A stretch of DNA of 64,000 bases, from contig NZ_DF967965.1 of NCBI RefSeq assembly GCF_001050195.2, positions 338,844 through 402,843 on the forward strand, written 5' to 3'. Under the pieces are notes generated by a model. That model had not been told where the DNA came from, did not search any database, and saw nothing but the letters and a program-made list of their open reading frames with translations. Numbering within the stretch: position 1 is the stretch's first letter; each line of letters begins with the position of its first letter. The translations under genes were made by a program, and so were the position numbers. Of the stretch, positions 1 to 9,053 are shown in pieces. This stretch comes from Anaerolinea thermolimosa (GTDB lineage: Bacteria; Chloroflexota; Anaerolineae; Anaerolineales; Anaerolineaceae).

Positions 1-1669
1 CCGTCGGATCGATGCCAAGGCGTGAGAGATGAAAGTCGAGGAGCACCCGCGTTCCGGCTCCACGCTGACGATTGACAAAGACCACATCCTCGCGCGTCAG
101 ATCTTCCAGGCTGGATATTTTTTTGGGGTTTCCTCTGGCCACCAGCAGGCCCTGCAGGCGGTCGGCCCATTGCACCAGGGTAACCGGAATGTCTGGCAGG
201 TATTGACGGATATACGGAAGGTTGTATTCACCACTCTGGGGATCGAGCAGATGCGAACCCGTCAGATGGGCTTCACCACGTCGCAGGGCTACCAACCCTC
301 CCAGGCTGCCCACATTGGCTGAGACCAGGCGTCGGTTCTTCCGGGGTAATTCCTGGGCGAGCAGGTCGAGGCTCGGGTCGTGGGAGCCAATCGCCAGGAT
401 AGTGCGCTCGATTTCACCGGCAGAGCGATAGAGGTTCACACGCACGCTGGAGCCAGCTTCCAGCCCCTGAATGCCACGGGGAATGATAGCCAGCCCGTCG
501 GCGCGAACCAGCGAGGTGATCACCCCTGCTCCGCGCGAGAGCGGGGACGCCAGAAGGGTATCATCGACTTTTCCAACCACCACGCGCACAAAATCATCGT
601 CACCGGGGGGAGAAGTGATCTTGCGGGTAAGGCAGGCTTCGATCTGTACTGGCTCGCGGGGAGCTCGTCCCAGCCAGGTATCGAGCAGAGGGCGGACGAA
701 AATCTCGCCGGTGAGCGCAGCTGACACCGGGTATCCCGGCACCCCGATAATGGGGATATCTCCGCCGGTGCGGCGATGAATCATGCCCAGAATCACCGGG
801 TGCCCGGGGCGCACGGCCACACCATGGACGAGTAACTCACCCAGCCGGGCCACCACACTGGCTGAGAAATCTTCTGCACCGGCGGAAGAACCGGCGTTGA
901 GGAGGATGAGATCGCATTCCTCCGCGGCCTGCTGCACCCGCTGGCAGATTTGCTCCTGATCATCTGGAGTGATGGGATATCGAATAGCCGTGCCACCCCA
1001 TTCGTTCACCTGTGCTGAAAGAACCACGGAGTTGAATTCGATGATGTCACCAGGCTTAACTGGTTGCCCAATAGGCACCAGCTCGCTGCCGGTGGGTAAG
1101 ACCCCCACCCGTGGGCGCCGGGCAACCTGAAGCTGGACGTTCCCGCTGGCCGCCAGGGCGCCCAGGTCGATGGGGCGCAGGGTGTGCCCTGCGGGGAGAA
1201 CCAGCTCGGTGGCAACGATATCTTCACCCATCGGGCGGACGTGAGTCCATGGCGGGAGGGGTTCACGCAGGCGGATGGTATGAGGATGGCGCGGGTCGGA
1301 GGCTGGTTGACCGTGGGCGTCTAGCGGCTCAACCGCTTCAATGGGCACCACGGCGTTGGCCCACTCGGGCAGAGGATCACCCGTGTCGACATACCTGGCC
1401 TGTTCCCCGATTGACAGAGCCACAGGACGGGATGGTAGAGCCCCTGAAGTATGTTCAGCACGCAGGGCAAAACCATCCATCGCGGCGGCGTGGTAATGGG
1501 GTGAAGAGAGCCGTGCCCAGACGGGTTGTGCCAGTGTGCGCCCGGCGGCATGTTCATCGAGGGGAATCGATTCCACCCCCAGAACCCCCCAGAGGCCGGC
1601 TTTTTCCAGAGCCTGCTGGAATCGTTCCTTTGCCTGGGCGAGCGGAATATCGTGCAGGTAGACGGACAT
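1..1669 (-). CDS. MoeA-type molybdopterin protein fused to a periplasmic-binding-like domain (3' end beyond window)
   Basis: The reading frame opens at the ATG ending at 1669 and stays open to base 1, giving about 556 residues with no stop. Residues 1 to about 400 are MoeA-like, the molybdenum-insertion step of molybdenum cofactor synthesis, with the N-terminal AAMDGFALRA segment and a C-terminal PVSAALTGEIFVRPLL stretch. From about residue 420 a second domain follows (TILAIGSHDPSLDLL, NRQRGAGTRVLLD), which is typical of the PBP/LysR-substrate-binding-like domain found fused to MoeA in some archaea and Chloroflexota. That domain is proposed to sense molybdate or cofactor; this is family knowledge, not shown here. 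The gene lies downstream of a second moeA on the same strand. Its first 193 codons are duplicated just upstream. Confidence 0.85.
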   Translation of the reverse strand, partial: MSVYLHDIPLAQAKERFQQALEKAGLWGVLGVESIPLDEHAAGRTLAQPVWARLSSPHYHAAAMDGFALRAEHTSGALPSRPVALSIGEQARYVDTGDPLPEWANAVVPIEAVEPLDAHGQPASDPRHPHTIRLREPLPPWTHVRPMGEDIVATELVLPAGHTLRPIDLGALAASGNVQLQVARRPRVGVLPTGSELVPIGQPVKPGDIIEFNSVVLSAQVNEWGGTAIRYPITPDDQEQICQRVQQAAEECDLILLNAGSSAGAEDFSASVVARLGELLVHGVAVRPGHPVILGMIHRRTGGDIPIIGVPGYPVSAALTGEIFVRPLLDTWLGRAPREPVQIEACLTRKITSPPGDDDFVRVVVGKVDDTLLASPLSRGAGVITSLVRADGLAIIPRGIQGLEAGSSVRVNLYRSAGEIERTILAIGSHDPSLDLLAQELPRKNRRLVSANVGSLGGLVALRRGEAHLTGSHLLDPQSGEYNLPYIRQYLPDIPVTLVQWADRLQGLLVARGNPKKISSLEDLTREDVVFVNRQRGAGTRVLLDFHLSRLGIDPT

Positions 1670-2310
1670 GGCTGGCTCCCAGCTTTATAAAATCTCAATA
1701 GGTGGGTAAGACCCCCACCCGTGGGCGCCGGGCAACCTGAAGCTGGACGTTCCCGCTGGCCGCCAGGGCGCCCAGGTCGATGGGGCGCAGGGTGTGCCCT
1801 GCGGGGAGAACCAGCTCGGTGGCAACGATATCTTCACCCATCGGGCGGACGTGAGTCCATGGCGGGAGGGGTTCACGCAGGCGGATGGTATGAGGATGGC
1901 GCGGGTCGGAGGCTGGTTGACCGTGGGCGTCTAGCGGCTCAACCGCTTCAATGGGCACCACGGCGTTGGCCCACTCGGGCAGAGGATCACCCGTGTCGAC
2001 ATACCTGGCCTGTTCCCCGATTGACAGAGCCACAGGACGGGATGGTAGAGCCCCTGAAGTATGTTCAGCACGCAGGGCAAAACCATCCATCGCGGCGGCG
2101 TGGTAATGGGGTGAAGAGAGCCGTGCCCAGACGGGTTGTGCCAGTGTGCGCCCGGCGGCATGTTCATCGAGGGGAATCGATTCCACCCCCAGAACCCCCC
2201 AGAGGCCGGCTTTTTCCAGAGCCTGCTGGAATCGTTCCTTTGCCTGGGCGAGCGGAATATCGTGCAGGTAGACGGACATGGCTGGCTCCCAGCTTTATAA
2301 AATCTCAATA
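1091..2310. repeat. Exact 610-bp tandem duplication (copies 1091-1700 and 1701-2310)
   Basis: Two adjacent 610-bp direct copies show no difference by eye, and their ORF translations are identical. The unit runs from inside the fused moeA gene to the last codons of the upstream moeA. Only one shared base lies at the junction, so no long flanking homology explains it. Both moeA genes remain intact, and one extra 5' fragment of the fused gene is left between them. Either a very recent duplication or an assembly join that kept an overlap twice would give this picture. Confidence 0.95.
1695..2279 (-). pseudogene. Truncated 5' copy of the fused moeA gene
   Basis: This 194-codon frame starts like the intact gene (MSVYLHDIPLAQAKE) and is identical to its first 193 residues. 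It then breaks off after GVLPT, where the duplication junction places the tail of the neighbouring moeA and a stop codon. It lacks the catalytic half of MoeA and the binding-protein domain, so no function is expected. It sits 15 bp downstream of moeA in the position where the intact gene would originally have begun. Confidence 0.9.
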
Positions 2311-3530
2311 GTTACCAGTGAGCCGGCTTCGATGCCGGTGGCATCGGCGGGGATTTTCAGCAGGCCATCGGCTCGCGCCAGGGTAAAAATCAGGTTGCTT
2401 TTGTAGAAAATCGGCTCAGCCATCCATGTTCCTCCCTGTGAAGTGAGCTGTACGGGCAGGTAATCTTCTCGCCCGGCCTGCGAGGGCACATTAACGGCCA
2501 GGCGCGCTTGGATGGCCGTTCGCGGGCGGGGGGCGATGAGCCCGAGGCAATGTTCAATCACGGGCACCACGAACAGGCGGGCAATGACCAGTGCGCTGAC
2601 CGGATTCCCCGGAAGACCGATCACGGCTTTGCCACCACAGACAGCCAGAATGGTGGGCTTGCCGGGTTTCACATTGATCCCGTGCACCAGCACGCCGGGT
2701 TTCCCGGCGCGGGCGATGATTTCAGCGGTGAGATCGCGTGTGGATGCGGAAGACCCGGCGGTGATGACCACAAGGTCGTTTTCATCAAGGGCCTGACGGA
2801 GGGTCTGATTGAGGGGTTCGGGATCATCGGGTACGATGCCGTATCGGCGGGGGCGGGCGCCAGAGGCAGTGACCAGAGCGCTGAGGGTGTAACTGTTGAC
2901 ATCCCGCACCTGGCCGGGGGCAGGCGTCTGTTCCGGGGGGATCACCTCATCGCCGCTGGAAAGAATGCCCACCCGGGGTGGGGCCGTTACAGGCACCTCC
3001 AGAATCCCCAGAGCCGCCAGTCCGCCGATTTCAGCCGGGCGAAGGCGCACCCCAGCAGGGAGGACTTCATCACCCGATCTTACATCTTCTCCGGCGAATA
3101 ATACATTTTCGCCGGGGGCAGCGGCACGTAAAATCTCAACCTCTCCTGGCCGGCTGTACTGGGTGTATTCCAGCATGACCACCGCGTCTGCTCCTTCGGG
3201 GAGCATTCCTCCAGTGTGAATGAGCGCGGTCTGACCGGGGTTTAAGACGAAACCCGGTGCACTACCCATGGGAACTTCACCCGCCAGGGTGAGGTAAGCG
3301 GGGAGGCTCTCAGAAGCGCCAAAGGTATCACGCGCGCGGACGGCAAAGCCATCGACGGCGCTGCGCGAAAAAGCAGGGAGGGGTTCGGAGGCGTAGATAG
3401 GTTGGGCACTCACGCGCCCCAGGGCGTCGGTGAGGCTCACCATTTCAATCTGTGGGTTGGGGGGTGGGAGGTGTTTGAGGAGCAAGGTGAGGGCTTCAGT
3501 GGGGGGGAGGAGTTCGAGAAATTCGGGCAT
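2295..3530 (-). CDS. moeA: Molybdopterin molybdenumtransferase MoeA
   Basis: A 411-residue protein of normal MoeA length. It should catalyse insertion of molybdate into adenylylated molybdopterin in the cytoplasm. Visible family features are AVDGFAVRA near residue 60, GGMLPEGADAVVMLE around 105-120, the GEDVRSGDEVLPAG segment, the central ITAGSSASTRD loop, and the GLPGNPVSALV motif. A C-terminal MoeA beta domain ends in VTIEIL. The start lies three bases after the stop of the upstream UbiA-like gene, so the two are probably co-transcribed. The last codons of this gene are included in the 610-bp duplication, but the gene itself is complete. Confidence 0.93.
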   Translation of the reverse strand: MPEFLELLPPTEALTLLLKHLPPPNPQIEMVSLTDALGRVSAQPIYASEPLPAFSRSAVDGFAVRARDTFGASESLPAYLTLAGEVPMGSAPGFVLNPGQTALIHTGGMLPEGADAVVMLEYTQYSRPGEVEILRAAAPGENVLFAGEDVRSGDEVLPAGVRLRPAEIGGLAALGILEVPVTAPPRVGILSSGDEVIPPEQTPAPGQVRDVNSYTLSALVTASGARPRRYGIVPDDPEPLNQTLRQALDENDLVVITAGSSASTRDLTAEIIARAGKPGVLVHGINVKPGKPTILAVCGGKAVIGLPGNPVSALVIARLFVVPVIEHCLGLIAPRPRTAIQARLAVNVPSQAGREDYLPVQLTSQGGTWMAEPIFYKSNLIFTLARADGLLKIPADATGIEAGSLVTIEIL

Positions 3531-3533
3531 GGA

Positions 3534-4430
3534 TCATCCACTCCACAGGGCCAGGTTGAGGAAGTAAATGGTCAATGCGAAGGTAGAGGCCGCGACCACC
3601 GTCAGTAATTTCCAGCGGGGGCGTGCTCCGTTGCCGATGGAGGTGATTAAAAAGATCTGAAACAGGCCGATGGGCAGCCCGAGCAGGCCCGGCCAGGTTA
3701 GTGCCCAGGGTAAACCTGCCAGAGCCGCCGAACCGAGAAGGAAGTACCCCCCTAAAATGAGCAGATTATGCAAATTCATGCCGCGCTGCCAGCCCAGGCG
3801 GGTGAGCATGTTCAGACGCTCTTCGCGGAGATCGGCAGCATACGCCGGCAGGCGGAGAGCCAGCAGAGAGGCCAGGGTCAGGAAGGTGAGGGGGAAGGTG
3901 ATGAGTGCCAGGAGGCGGTGCAGTTCCCCTGCCTGTAAAAGAAAAGCCAGAACCGGAGTAAGGTTGGCCAGAAAAAAGGCCAGCACCAGCTCGCCATAAC
4001 CGGAGCGGGCCAGGCGCAGGGGAGGGACAGCGTCGGCCAGGGTGAGGAAAAAGGAAAGCCCCAGTACAAGGAAGCCCGACAGAGTCAGGGCATGCCCGGC
4101 GAGTAAGAGCACGGTAAGCACGGCGCCGATCGTCAGGGTGGTGGCTGAAATTTGCAGGAGGTTGAGGCGCGTCAGGCGGGGTGGGTCACCGGGTTTGCGT
4201 ATGGGATCAGAGAGGGGAGAACGGTCGAAATATTCCCGTAAGAAATAACTGCTTAAAAGGAGGGTAAGCATGGCAGCCTGCCCGGCCAGGTATGCCTGCC
4301 AGTGAATGGCGATCCCCAGGTATTTGGCGATGCCGGCCCCAAGAGAGTATGTGAGGATGCAGGCGAGGAGAGCCCAGGGATGGACGATGCGCAACAACTC
4401 ACGGGTTGGGGAGGGAGGGGGTGTGTTCAT
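3534..4430 (-). CDS. UbiA-like polytopic membrane protein (probable prenyltransferase family, divergent)
   Basis: 298 residues with about eight or nine hydrophobic segments, consistent with the UbiA/MenA prenyltransferase fold. The first Asp-rich motif is weak: REYFDRSPLSDP has Asp residues at suitable spacing but lacks the usual Asn/Asp start. The second motif region (YAADLREERLNMLTRLG) keeps the D-x-E pattern. A role in attaching an isoprenoid chain to an aromatic acceptor is therefore possible but unproven, and substrate cannot be read from sequence. Its start codon directly abuts the stop codon of proline dehydrogenase, and moeA follows by three bases. This looks like a tight three-gene transcript of unrelated functions. 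Confidence 0.6.
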   Translation of the reverse strand: MNTPPPSPTRELLRIVHPWALLACILTYSLGAGIAKYLGIAIHWQAYLAGQAAMLTLLLSSYFLREYFDRSPLSDPIRKPGDPPRLTRLNLLQISATTLTIGAVLTVLLLAGHALTLSGFLVLGLSFFLTLADAVPPLRLARSGYGELVLAFFLANLTPVLAFLLQAGELHRLLALITFPLTFLTLASLLALRLPAYAADLREERLNMLTRLGWQRGMNLHNLLILGGYFLLGSAALAGLPWALTWPGLLGLPIGLFQIFLITSIGNGARPRWKLLTVVAASTFALTIYFLNLALWSG

Positions 4431-5390
4431 TTACTGGCGGAAGAAATGGGCGATGAAAAACCAGATGTTTTCCGGGCGTTCACCTAACCGGCGCATGAAA
4501 TAAGGATACCAGTGTGTACCGTAAGGCACGTAGACCCGAACCGGGTAACCGGAGGATGCGAGCTGATCCTGCAGGTCGCGCCGGATGCCGTAGAGCATTT
4601 GAAATTCCAGCGCGTTTTGAGGAAGGCCCACCTCTTCAGCAACCTGCCTGGCTGCCCGGATGCGTGCCGGGTCGTGGGTGGCCAGGGCAGGAAGGGGTGG
4701 AAAACGGCCATCCTCGCTCAGGGTGGGGCAACCGGCTTCCAGAGCACCCTGAATCAGAGATCGGGCGAGTCGATCATAATTTTCATCCACATCCGACTTG
4801 TGCGGGAAAGCCACCGAGACCGGCTCTTTGTAGGCCCCTTTGCACAGACGCACACGGCCTTGCCTGGCCAGAATACGGTCGAGGTCGGCACCGGTGCGGT
4901 AGAGATAGGCCTGCAGCACAATACCCACATTATCAAAGCCCTGTTCACGCGCAGCATGATAAAGGGCCAGGGTAGGCGCAGTGAGTGAGGAATCTTCCAT
5001 ATCGATGCGGATAAAATTGTTCTGCTCTCGCGCCTTCGTAAGGATGGTAAAGAGAAGCTCCTGGCACAGGGCAGGGTCAATGACCAGGCCGATCTGGCTG
5101 AGCTTGAGCGATACATTGGCGCGAACATGGTGCGCCTCTATTTTTTCGAGGAGAGACACGACCTCATCCGCTGCGTTACGGGCTTCCTCGCGGCTGGTGG
5201 TGGATTCTCCAAGATGATCCAGGGTGGCCTGAATGCCCCGGGCGTTCAGGTCACGCACGGCTTTAAGGCCTTCTTCGGCAGTTTCACCTGCCACAAAGCG
5301 CGAGGCGGCACGCCAGGCAAAGCTCCAATGGGTGATGAGCCGCTGCGCCCAACCGGCTTTTGAAAGGGAAACGAAAAACCAGCGAAGCAT
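4431..5390 (-). CDS. Proline dehydrogenase
   Basis: A 319-residue monofunctional PRODH, the usual size of the standalone bacterial enzyme. It oxidises proline to delta-1-pyrroline-5-carboxylate with FAD, at the membrane face. Sequence support: RIDMEDSS in the beta/alpha barrel near residue 130, RLCKGAYKEP near 185, FQMLYGIR near 265, and the characteristic C-terminal YVPYGTHWYPYFMRRLGERPEN block that binds proline. No P5C dehydrogenase gene is present in the window. It is the first gene of a minus-strand run with UbiA-like and moeA genes downstream, and is divergent from the amino-acid transporter. Confidence 0.92.
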   Translation of the reverse strand: MLRWFFVSLSKAGWAQRLITHWSFAWRAASRFVAGETAEEGLKAVRDLNARGIQATLDHLGESTTSREEARNAADEVVSLLEKIEAHHVRANVSLKLSQIGLVIDPALCQELLFTILTKAREQNNFIRIDMEDSSLTAPTLALYHAAREQGFDNVGIVLQAYLYRTGADLDRILARQGRVRLCKGAYKEPVSVAFPHKSDVDENYDRLARSLIQGALEAGCPTLSEDGRFPPLPALATHDPARIRAARQVAEEVGLPQNALEFQMLYGIRRDLQDQLASSGYPVRVYVPYGTHWYPYFMRRLGERPENIWFFIAHFFRQ

Positions 5391-5483
5391 GACTTTGATT
5401 CTATCATCAATTGCTGATCTGTTTTTGGGGCGTATGACATGGATATGGTGTGCCTGTACCTCTCTATATGGGGCAGGGGCTCG

Positions 5484-5514
5484 TTGAGGCGATACTGATA
5501 AACTTTGATATAAT
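5484..5514 (+). promoter_or_regulatory. Promoter of the amino-acid ABC transporter operon
   Basis: A perfect TATAAT at 5509-5514 lies 66 bases before the binding-protein start. A weak TTGAGG at 5484 is 19 bases upstream, so the -35 assignment is uncertain. The AT-rich stretch around it and the divergent gene arrangement support promoter activity. Confidence 0.6.
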
Positions 5515-5579
5515 TTTCACAGAAAGCCCTTTTTGCAAAGAGATGGTCTCATTTGTCACCCAAGGAGGAGTGCAAAACC

Positions 5580-6344
5580 ATGAAGCGTGTAACCTGGATT
5601 TTTGTGTCGGTGCTGGTGTTCACCGCCCTGGTGCTTGGGGCGTGCGCACCTGCGGCTTCAAGCGGCGGCGCGAAAAAAATTCGCGTGGCTACCGATGCCA
5701 CCTTTCCACCTTTCGAGATGGTTGATGAGCAAACCAAGCAATTAACCGGCTTCGATGTGGAGCTGATGAATGCCCTGGCAAAGAAGGCGGGCTTTGAGGT
5801 GGAGTGGACCAACGTAGGCTTCGATTCGATGCTGGCGGGAATTTCTGAGTGCCAGTATGATGCGGCTATTGCGGCCATCACCATCACGGAAGATCGTAAA
5901 GCCACCATGGATTTTTCTGATCCGTATATCAACGCCGGGCAGATTGTCACCGTTCGGAAAGAGACCACAGATATCAAGAGCAAGGATGATCTGAGCGGCA
6001 AAAAGATCGGCGCTCAGATTGGCACCACCGGCGCCATTGAAGCCGGAAAGATCGCGGGGGCCGAGGTAAAAACCTACGATGCTTATGATCAGGCCTTCCT
6101 CGACCTGGCCAATGGGCAGATTGATGCCGTCATTGCGGATTACCCCACCACACTGGCTTTTCTGGCTACCAATCCCGATAAGCTGATGACGGTTGGCGAA
6201 GTGTTCACCGACGAGAATTATGGCATTGCAGTTTGTAAAAAGAAAAGCAGTGAATTCATGGGGCCGATTAACGAAGCGCTCAAAGCTCTCAAAGATGACG
6301 GAACGGTAAAGAAGCTGGAAGAAAAGTGGCTCGCGGGCCAGTAA
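5580..6344 (+). CDS. Polar amino-acid ABC transporter substrate-binding lipoprotein
   Basis: 254 residues, starting at the ATG eight bases after a strong AAGGAGG (an upstream in-frame ATG at 5553 precedes that site and is rejected). A signal peptide with lipobox LGAC puts the mature lipoprotein on the outer face of the membrane. The SBP_bac_3 family (glutamine/cystine type) is recognised from IRVATDATFPPFE, LTGFDVELMNALA, FDSMLAGISECQYDAAI, DFSDPYI and a final DGTVKKLEEKW. It captures an amino acid and delivers it to the permease encoded next. Exact substrate cannot be told. First gene of a three-gene transporter operon. Confidence 0.9.
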   Translation: MKRVTWIFVSVLVFTALVLGACAPAASSGGAKKIRVATDATFPPFEMVDEQTKQLTGFDVELMNALAKKAGFEVEWTNVGFDSMLAGISECQYDAAIAAITITEDRKATMDFSDPYINAGQIVTVRKETTDIKSKDDLSGKKIGAQIGTTGAIEAGKIAGAEVKTYDAYDQAFLDLANGQIDAVIADYPTTLAFLATNPDKLMTVGEVFTDENYGIAVCKKKSSEFMGPINEALKALKDDGTVKKLEEKWLAGQ

Positions 6345-6362
6345 GCACCATCGGGCTGTGGG

Positions 6363-6380
6363 GGCCGGGGCTACCCGGCC
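6363..6380 (+). terminator. Intercistronic GC hairpin between binding protein and permease
   Basis: A perfect 7-bp stem (GGCCGGG/CCCGGCC) with a 4-base loop sits 19 bases after the binding-protein stop and is followed by a U-rich but interrupted tract. Such a hairpin typically stabilises the upstream message or partially terminates, giving more binding protein than permease. That role is inferred. Confidence 0.55.
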
Positions 6381-6411
6381 CTCTTGTTGTGTTTCATTAA
6401 AGGCGGTGAGC

Positions 6412-7236
6412 ATGGCAAATCCATCGGTTCCTCAACCCGATTCCCACCTCCCCACCATTCCCGGCAACGAAAATGCCCTGCGATGGGATCCGGGCTGGCT
6501 CCTGGTGGTCAGTGCGATGGCGTTACTGGCCATTCTGGTGTTCGTGGTACGCGATCCTTTTGATCGTATCTTTCGTTTTGTGCTGGATGGTGTGCGGGTT
6601 ACCGTGGTAGTGACCCTGGTGACTTTTGGGCTGGTTTTAATCATCGGCATGATTGGCGCACTGGGCCGGCTTTCGCGTATTGCGCCGTTGCGCGGGCTGG
6701 CCACGGTGTATGTTGAGGTCGTCCGCGGGATTCCCCTGCTGGTGCAATTGTATTTCTGGTATTATGCTTTTCCATCCATCGTCCGTGACCTGGGTGCCCG
6801 GTGGAATATTGCAGGAATGAAGGATTTTGTGGCCAACCCTTATTTTATGGCCATCCTCGGGCTGACGCTCTGCTACGCGGCCTATATGACTGAAGTTTAC
6901 CGGGCAGGGATTCAGAGCATCCCCAAGGGGCAGATGGAAGCGGCTCGCAGCCTGGGAATGACCTACTTTCAGGCCATGCGCTACATCATCCTCCCTCAGG
7001 CCGTGCGGGTGATCCTGCCACCGGTTGGAAATGAATTCATCACCCTGCTCAAGGATTCCTCGCTCGTTTCGGCGGTGGCAGTCTCTGATTTGACTCGCCG
7101 GGGGCGAGAGTTTCAGGCCATCACTCCTTTACCTCTCCATATCTACCTGATGATTGGCCTGATGTATCTGATCATGACTCTCCTTTCGGCACGGGTGGTA
7201 AGTATGCTGGAGGCCGGCGTGCGCCGTGAACGGTGA
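6412..7236 (+). CDS. Polar amino-acid ABC transporter permease
   Basis: 274 residues from the ATG at 6412; a longer frame from 6358 would run through the intercistronic hairpin. The HisM/GlnP-type permease is recognised by several transmembrane helices, [17 protein letters not shown], and the EAA loop [22 protein letters not shown], which contacts the ATPase. A hydrophilic tail of about 25 residues precedes the first helix at [16 protein letters not shown]. It probably works as a homodimer with the ATPase that overlaps its 3' end. Confidence 0.9.
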   Translation: MANPSVPQPDSHLPTIPGNENALRWDPGWLLVVSAMALLAILVFVVRDPFDRIFRFVLDGVRVTVVVTLVTFGLVLIIGMIGALGRLSRIAPLRGLATVYVEVVRGIPLLVQLYFWYYAFPSIVRDLGARWNIAGMKDFVANPYFMAILGLTLCYAAYMTEVYRAGIQSIPKGQMEAARSLGMTYFQAMRYIILPQAVRVILPPVGNEFITLLKDSSLVSAVAVSDLTRRGREFQAITPLPLHIYLMIGLMYLIMTLLSARVVSMLEAGVRRER

Positions 7237-7972
7237 GATGATAGAGCAACCGATCATTCAAATTGAGAAGGTACACAAGTATTTTGGCCGGGTGCATGCC
7301 TTAAGAGGGGTGAGCCTTGATGTATTCAGGGGAGAGGTTGTAGTGATCATCGGGCCTTCGGGGTCGGGCAAATCTACACTTTTACGGTGCATCAACCGCC
7401 TGGAGGAGTTCGACAGTGGGCGGATTGTGGTGGATGGCATTCCACTGGATACGGCAGAGAACATCAACGCGGTGCGCGCCGAAGTGGGAATGGTCTTTCA
7501 GCAGTTTAACCTCTTCCCTCATCTGACCGTTCTGGAAAACATTACCCTGGCGCAGAAGGTAGTACGGAAGCGCAACGCTGAGGAAGCTGAAAAGATCGCC
7601 ATGGACTTACTCGGTAAGGTGGGCATCCCGGAGAAGGCCAACGCCTACCCCTTACAGCTTTCGGGGGGGCAACAGCAAAGGGTGGCCATAGCCCGTGCCC
7701 TGGCGATGAATCCAAAAATCATGCTCTTTGATGAGCCAACCAGTGCCCTCGACCCGGAAATGATTCAGGAAGTGCTGGATGTGATGCTGGCACTGGCGAA
7801 GGAAGGCATGACCATGGTGGTGGTTTCGCATGAGATGGGCTTTGCCCGGAACGCTGCCAACCGGGTGATCTTCATGGATGAAGGACTGATTATAGAAGAA
7901 GCTCCGCCCCAGGTTTTGTTCACCAACCCATCCCAGGAACGCACCCGGCTTTTCCTGAGTAAGGTTTTATAG
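7226..7972 (+). CDS. Polar amino-acid ABC transporter ATP-binding protein
   Basis: 248 residues from a GTG at 7226, overlapping the permease by 11 bases; an ATG at 7238 is an alternative start that loses only four residues. Complete ABC motifs are visible: Walker [10 protein letters not shown] near residue 45, Q-loop [10 protein letters not shown], signature LSGGQQQR, Walker [13 protein letters not shown] and the H-loop VVSHEMGFA. Closest in style to GlnQ/HisP. It energises import of the amino acid captured by the lipoprotein two genes upstream. Last gene of the transporter operon, with 24 bases to the next ORF. Confidence 0.93.
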   Translation: MNGEMIEQPIIQIEKVHKYFGRVHALRGVSLDVFRGEVVVIIGPSGSGKSTLLRCINRLEEFDSGRIVVDGIPLDTAENINAVRAEVGMVFQQFNLFPHLTVLENITLAQKVVRKRNAEEAEKIAMDLLGKVGIPEKANAYPLQLSGGQQQRVAIARALAMNPKIMLFDEPTSALDPEMIQEVLDVMLALAKEGMTMVVVSHEMGFARNAANRVIFMDEGLIIEEAPPQVLFTNPSQERTRLFLSKVL

Positions 7973-7996
7973 CGCCTGGAGGATCGAAAGCAACGT

Positions 7997-9007
7997 ATGT
8001 TGTTCCCTCTGGGAAAACTCCCCTACGATTTTCTGGCGAAATTGCTCAGCCAGGCTCCGGTCACCGATCCGCGGGTTTTAATTGGCCCGGGAAGCGGCCT
8101 GGATTGTGCGGTCATTGACCTGGGTGAGCGCTATCTGGTGTTCAAGTCTGACCCGATAACCTTTACCACTGACCAGATCGGATGGTACGCCGTGCAGGTC
8201 AATGCCAATGATATTGCTACCACCGGAGGGGTGCCGCGCTGGATGCTGGCCACCCTGCTTCTGCCGGAGGGGAGGGCGACGCCTGAACTGGTGGAGAGAA
8301 TTTTTGATCAACTGAGCCAGGCCTGCGCGGCGTTGGGTATCAGCCTTGTAGGTGGACATACGGAAGTGACCTATGGGCTTGATCGGCCGGTGATCAGCGC
8401 GGCGCTGGTGGGAGAGGTAGAAAAGGGGCGGCTTGTCAGGCCGGACGGGGCGCGTCCTGGGAACAGACTGCTTTTGACCAAAGGGGTACCGGTAGAAGCC
8501 GTCTCTATTCTGGCTCGTGAATTTGGGGCGCATCTCAAGGCGGTTTTAAGCGAAGACGAGTTGCAGGAAGCGCGAGATTACCTGATGAACCCGGGCATCA
8601 GTGTGGTGCGTGATGCCCGGATTGCCGTTGGAGCCGGGCGAGTGAGGGCGATGCACGATCCCACAGAAGGCGGACTGGCCTCTGCTTTGTGGGAACTGGC
8701 TGAGGCCAGCCGGGTGCGCCTGGTGGTTGACCCTCAGGCGGTGAGGGTACCCGACCTGGCCCGGCGTATTTGCAGCCAGCTGGGGATTGATCCGCTGGCG
8801 TCGATCGCTTCGGGGGCGCTGTTGATGGCAGTGGAAGCGGATGATGCTGACATCATTGCCAGCGCTTTAGAAAAAGAAGGGATCCCGTGCGCAGGCATTG
8901 GCAGGGTGGAGTCCGAAGGGACGCCGGAGGTGCTTACGCCGGATGGAAAGGCCCTGGTGCGCCCCATGCGGGACGAAATTGCCCGTCTTTTTGAGCGAGA
9001 AGGGTGA
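7997..9007 (+). CDS. AIR synthase-related protein (HypE/ThiL-like)
   Basis: 336 residues with the two-domain PurM/HypE/ThiL/SelD fold: a dimer-forming N-half (SGLDCAVIDLG, YLVFKSDPITFTTDQIGWYAVQVNANDIATTGG) and a C-half ATP-type domain (MHDPTEGGLASALWELAE, ASGALLMAVE). The NDIATTGG and DPTEGGLA motifs fit HypE-like members best. No hydrogenase-maturation or thiamine genes are nearby, so the substrate is unknown. The SelD active-site Cys/Sec-Gly-Cys-Lys segment is absent, so it is not selenophosphate synthetase. It follows the transporter ATPase by 24 bases and may be co-transcribed. Confidence 0.7.
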   Translation: MLFPLGKLPYDFLAKLLSQAPVTDPRVLIGPGSGLDCAVIDLGERYLVFKSDPITFTTDQIGWYAVQVNANDIATTGGVPRWMLATLLLPEGRATPELVERIFDQLSQACAALGISLVGGHTEVTYGLDRPVISAALVGEVEKGRLVRPDGARPGNRLLLTKGVPVEAVSILAREFGAHLKAVLSEDELQEARDYLMNPGISVVRDARIAVGAGRVRAMHDPTEGGLASALWELAEASRVRLVVDPQAVRVPDLARRICSQLGIDPLASIASGALLMAVEADDADIIASALEKEGIPCAGIGRVESEGTPEVLTPDGKALVRPMRDEIARLFEREG

Positions 9008-9053
9008 CGCTGACGAGCGAATCAGCAGATCAATGATCGGATGAACGGGTGTT

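Noticed and set aside
1111-1701. Identical 196-codon plus-strand ORFs in both copies of the 610-bp repeat
   Set aside because: Antisense to moeA; duplicated because the DNA is duplicated.
7997-9007. selD (selenophosphate synthetase), tempting because of the selenoprotein
   Set aside because: The SelD Cys/Sec-containing N-terminal loop is absent; the motifs fit a general HypE/ThiL-like protein.
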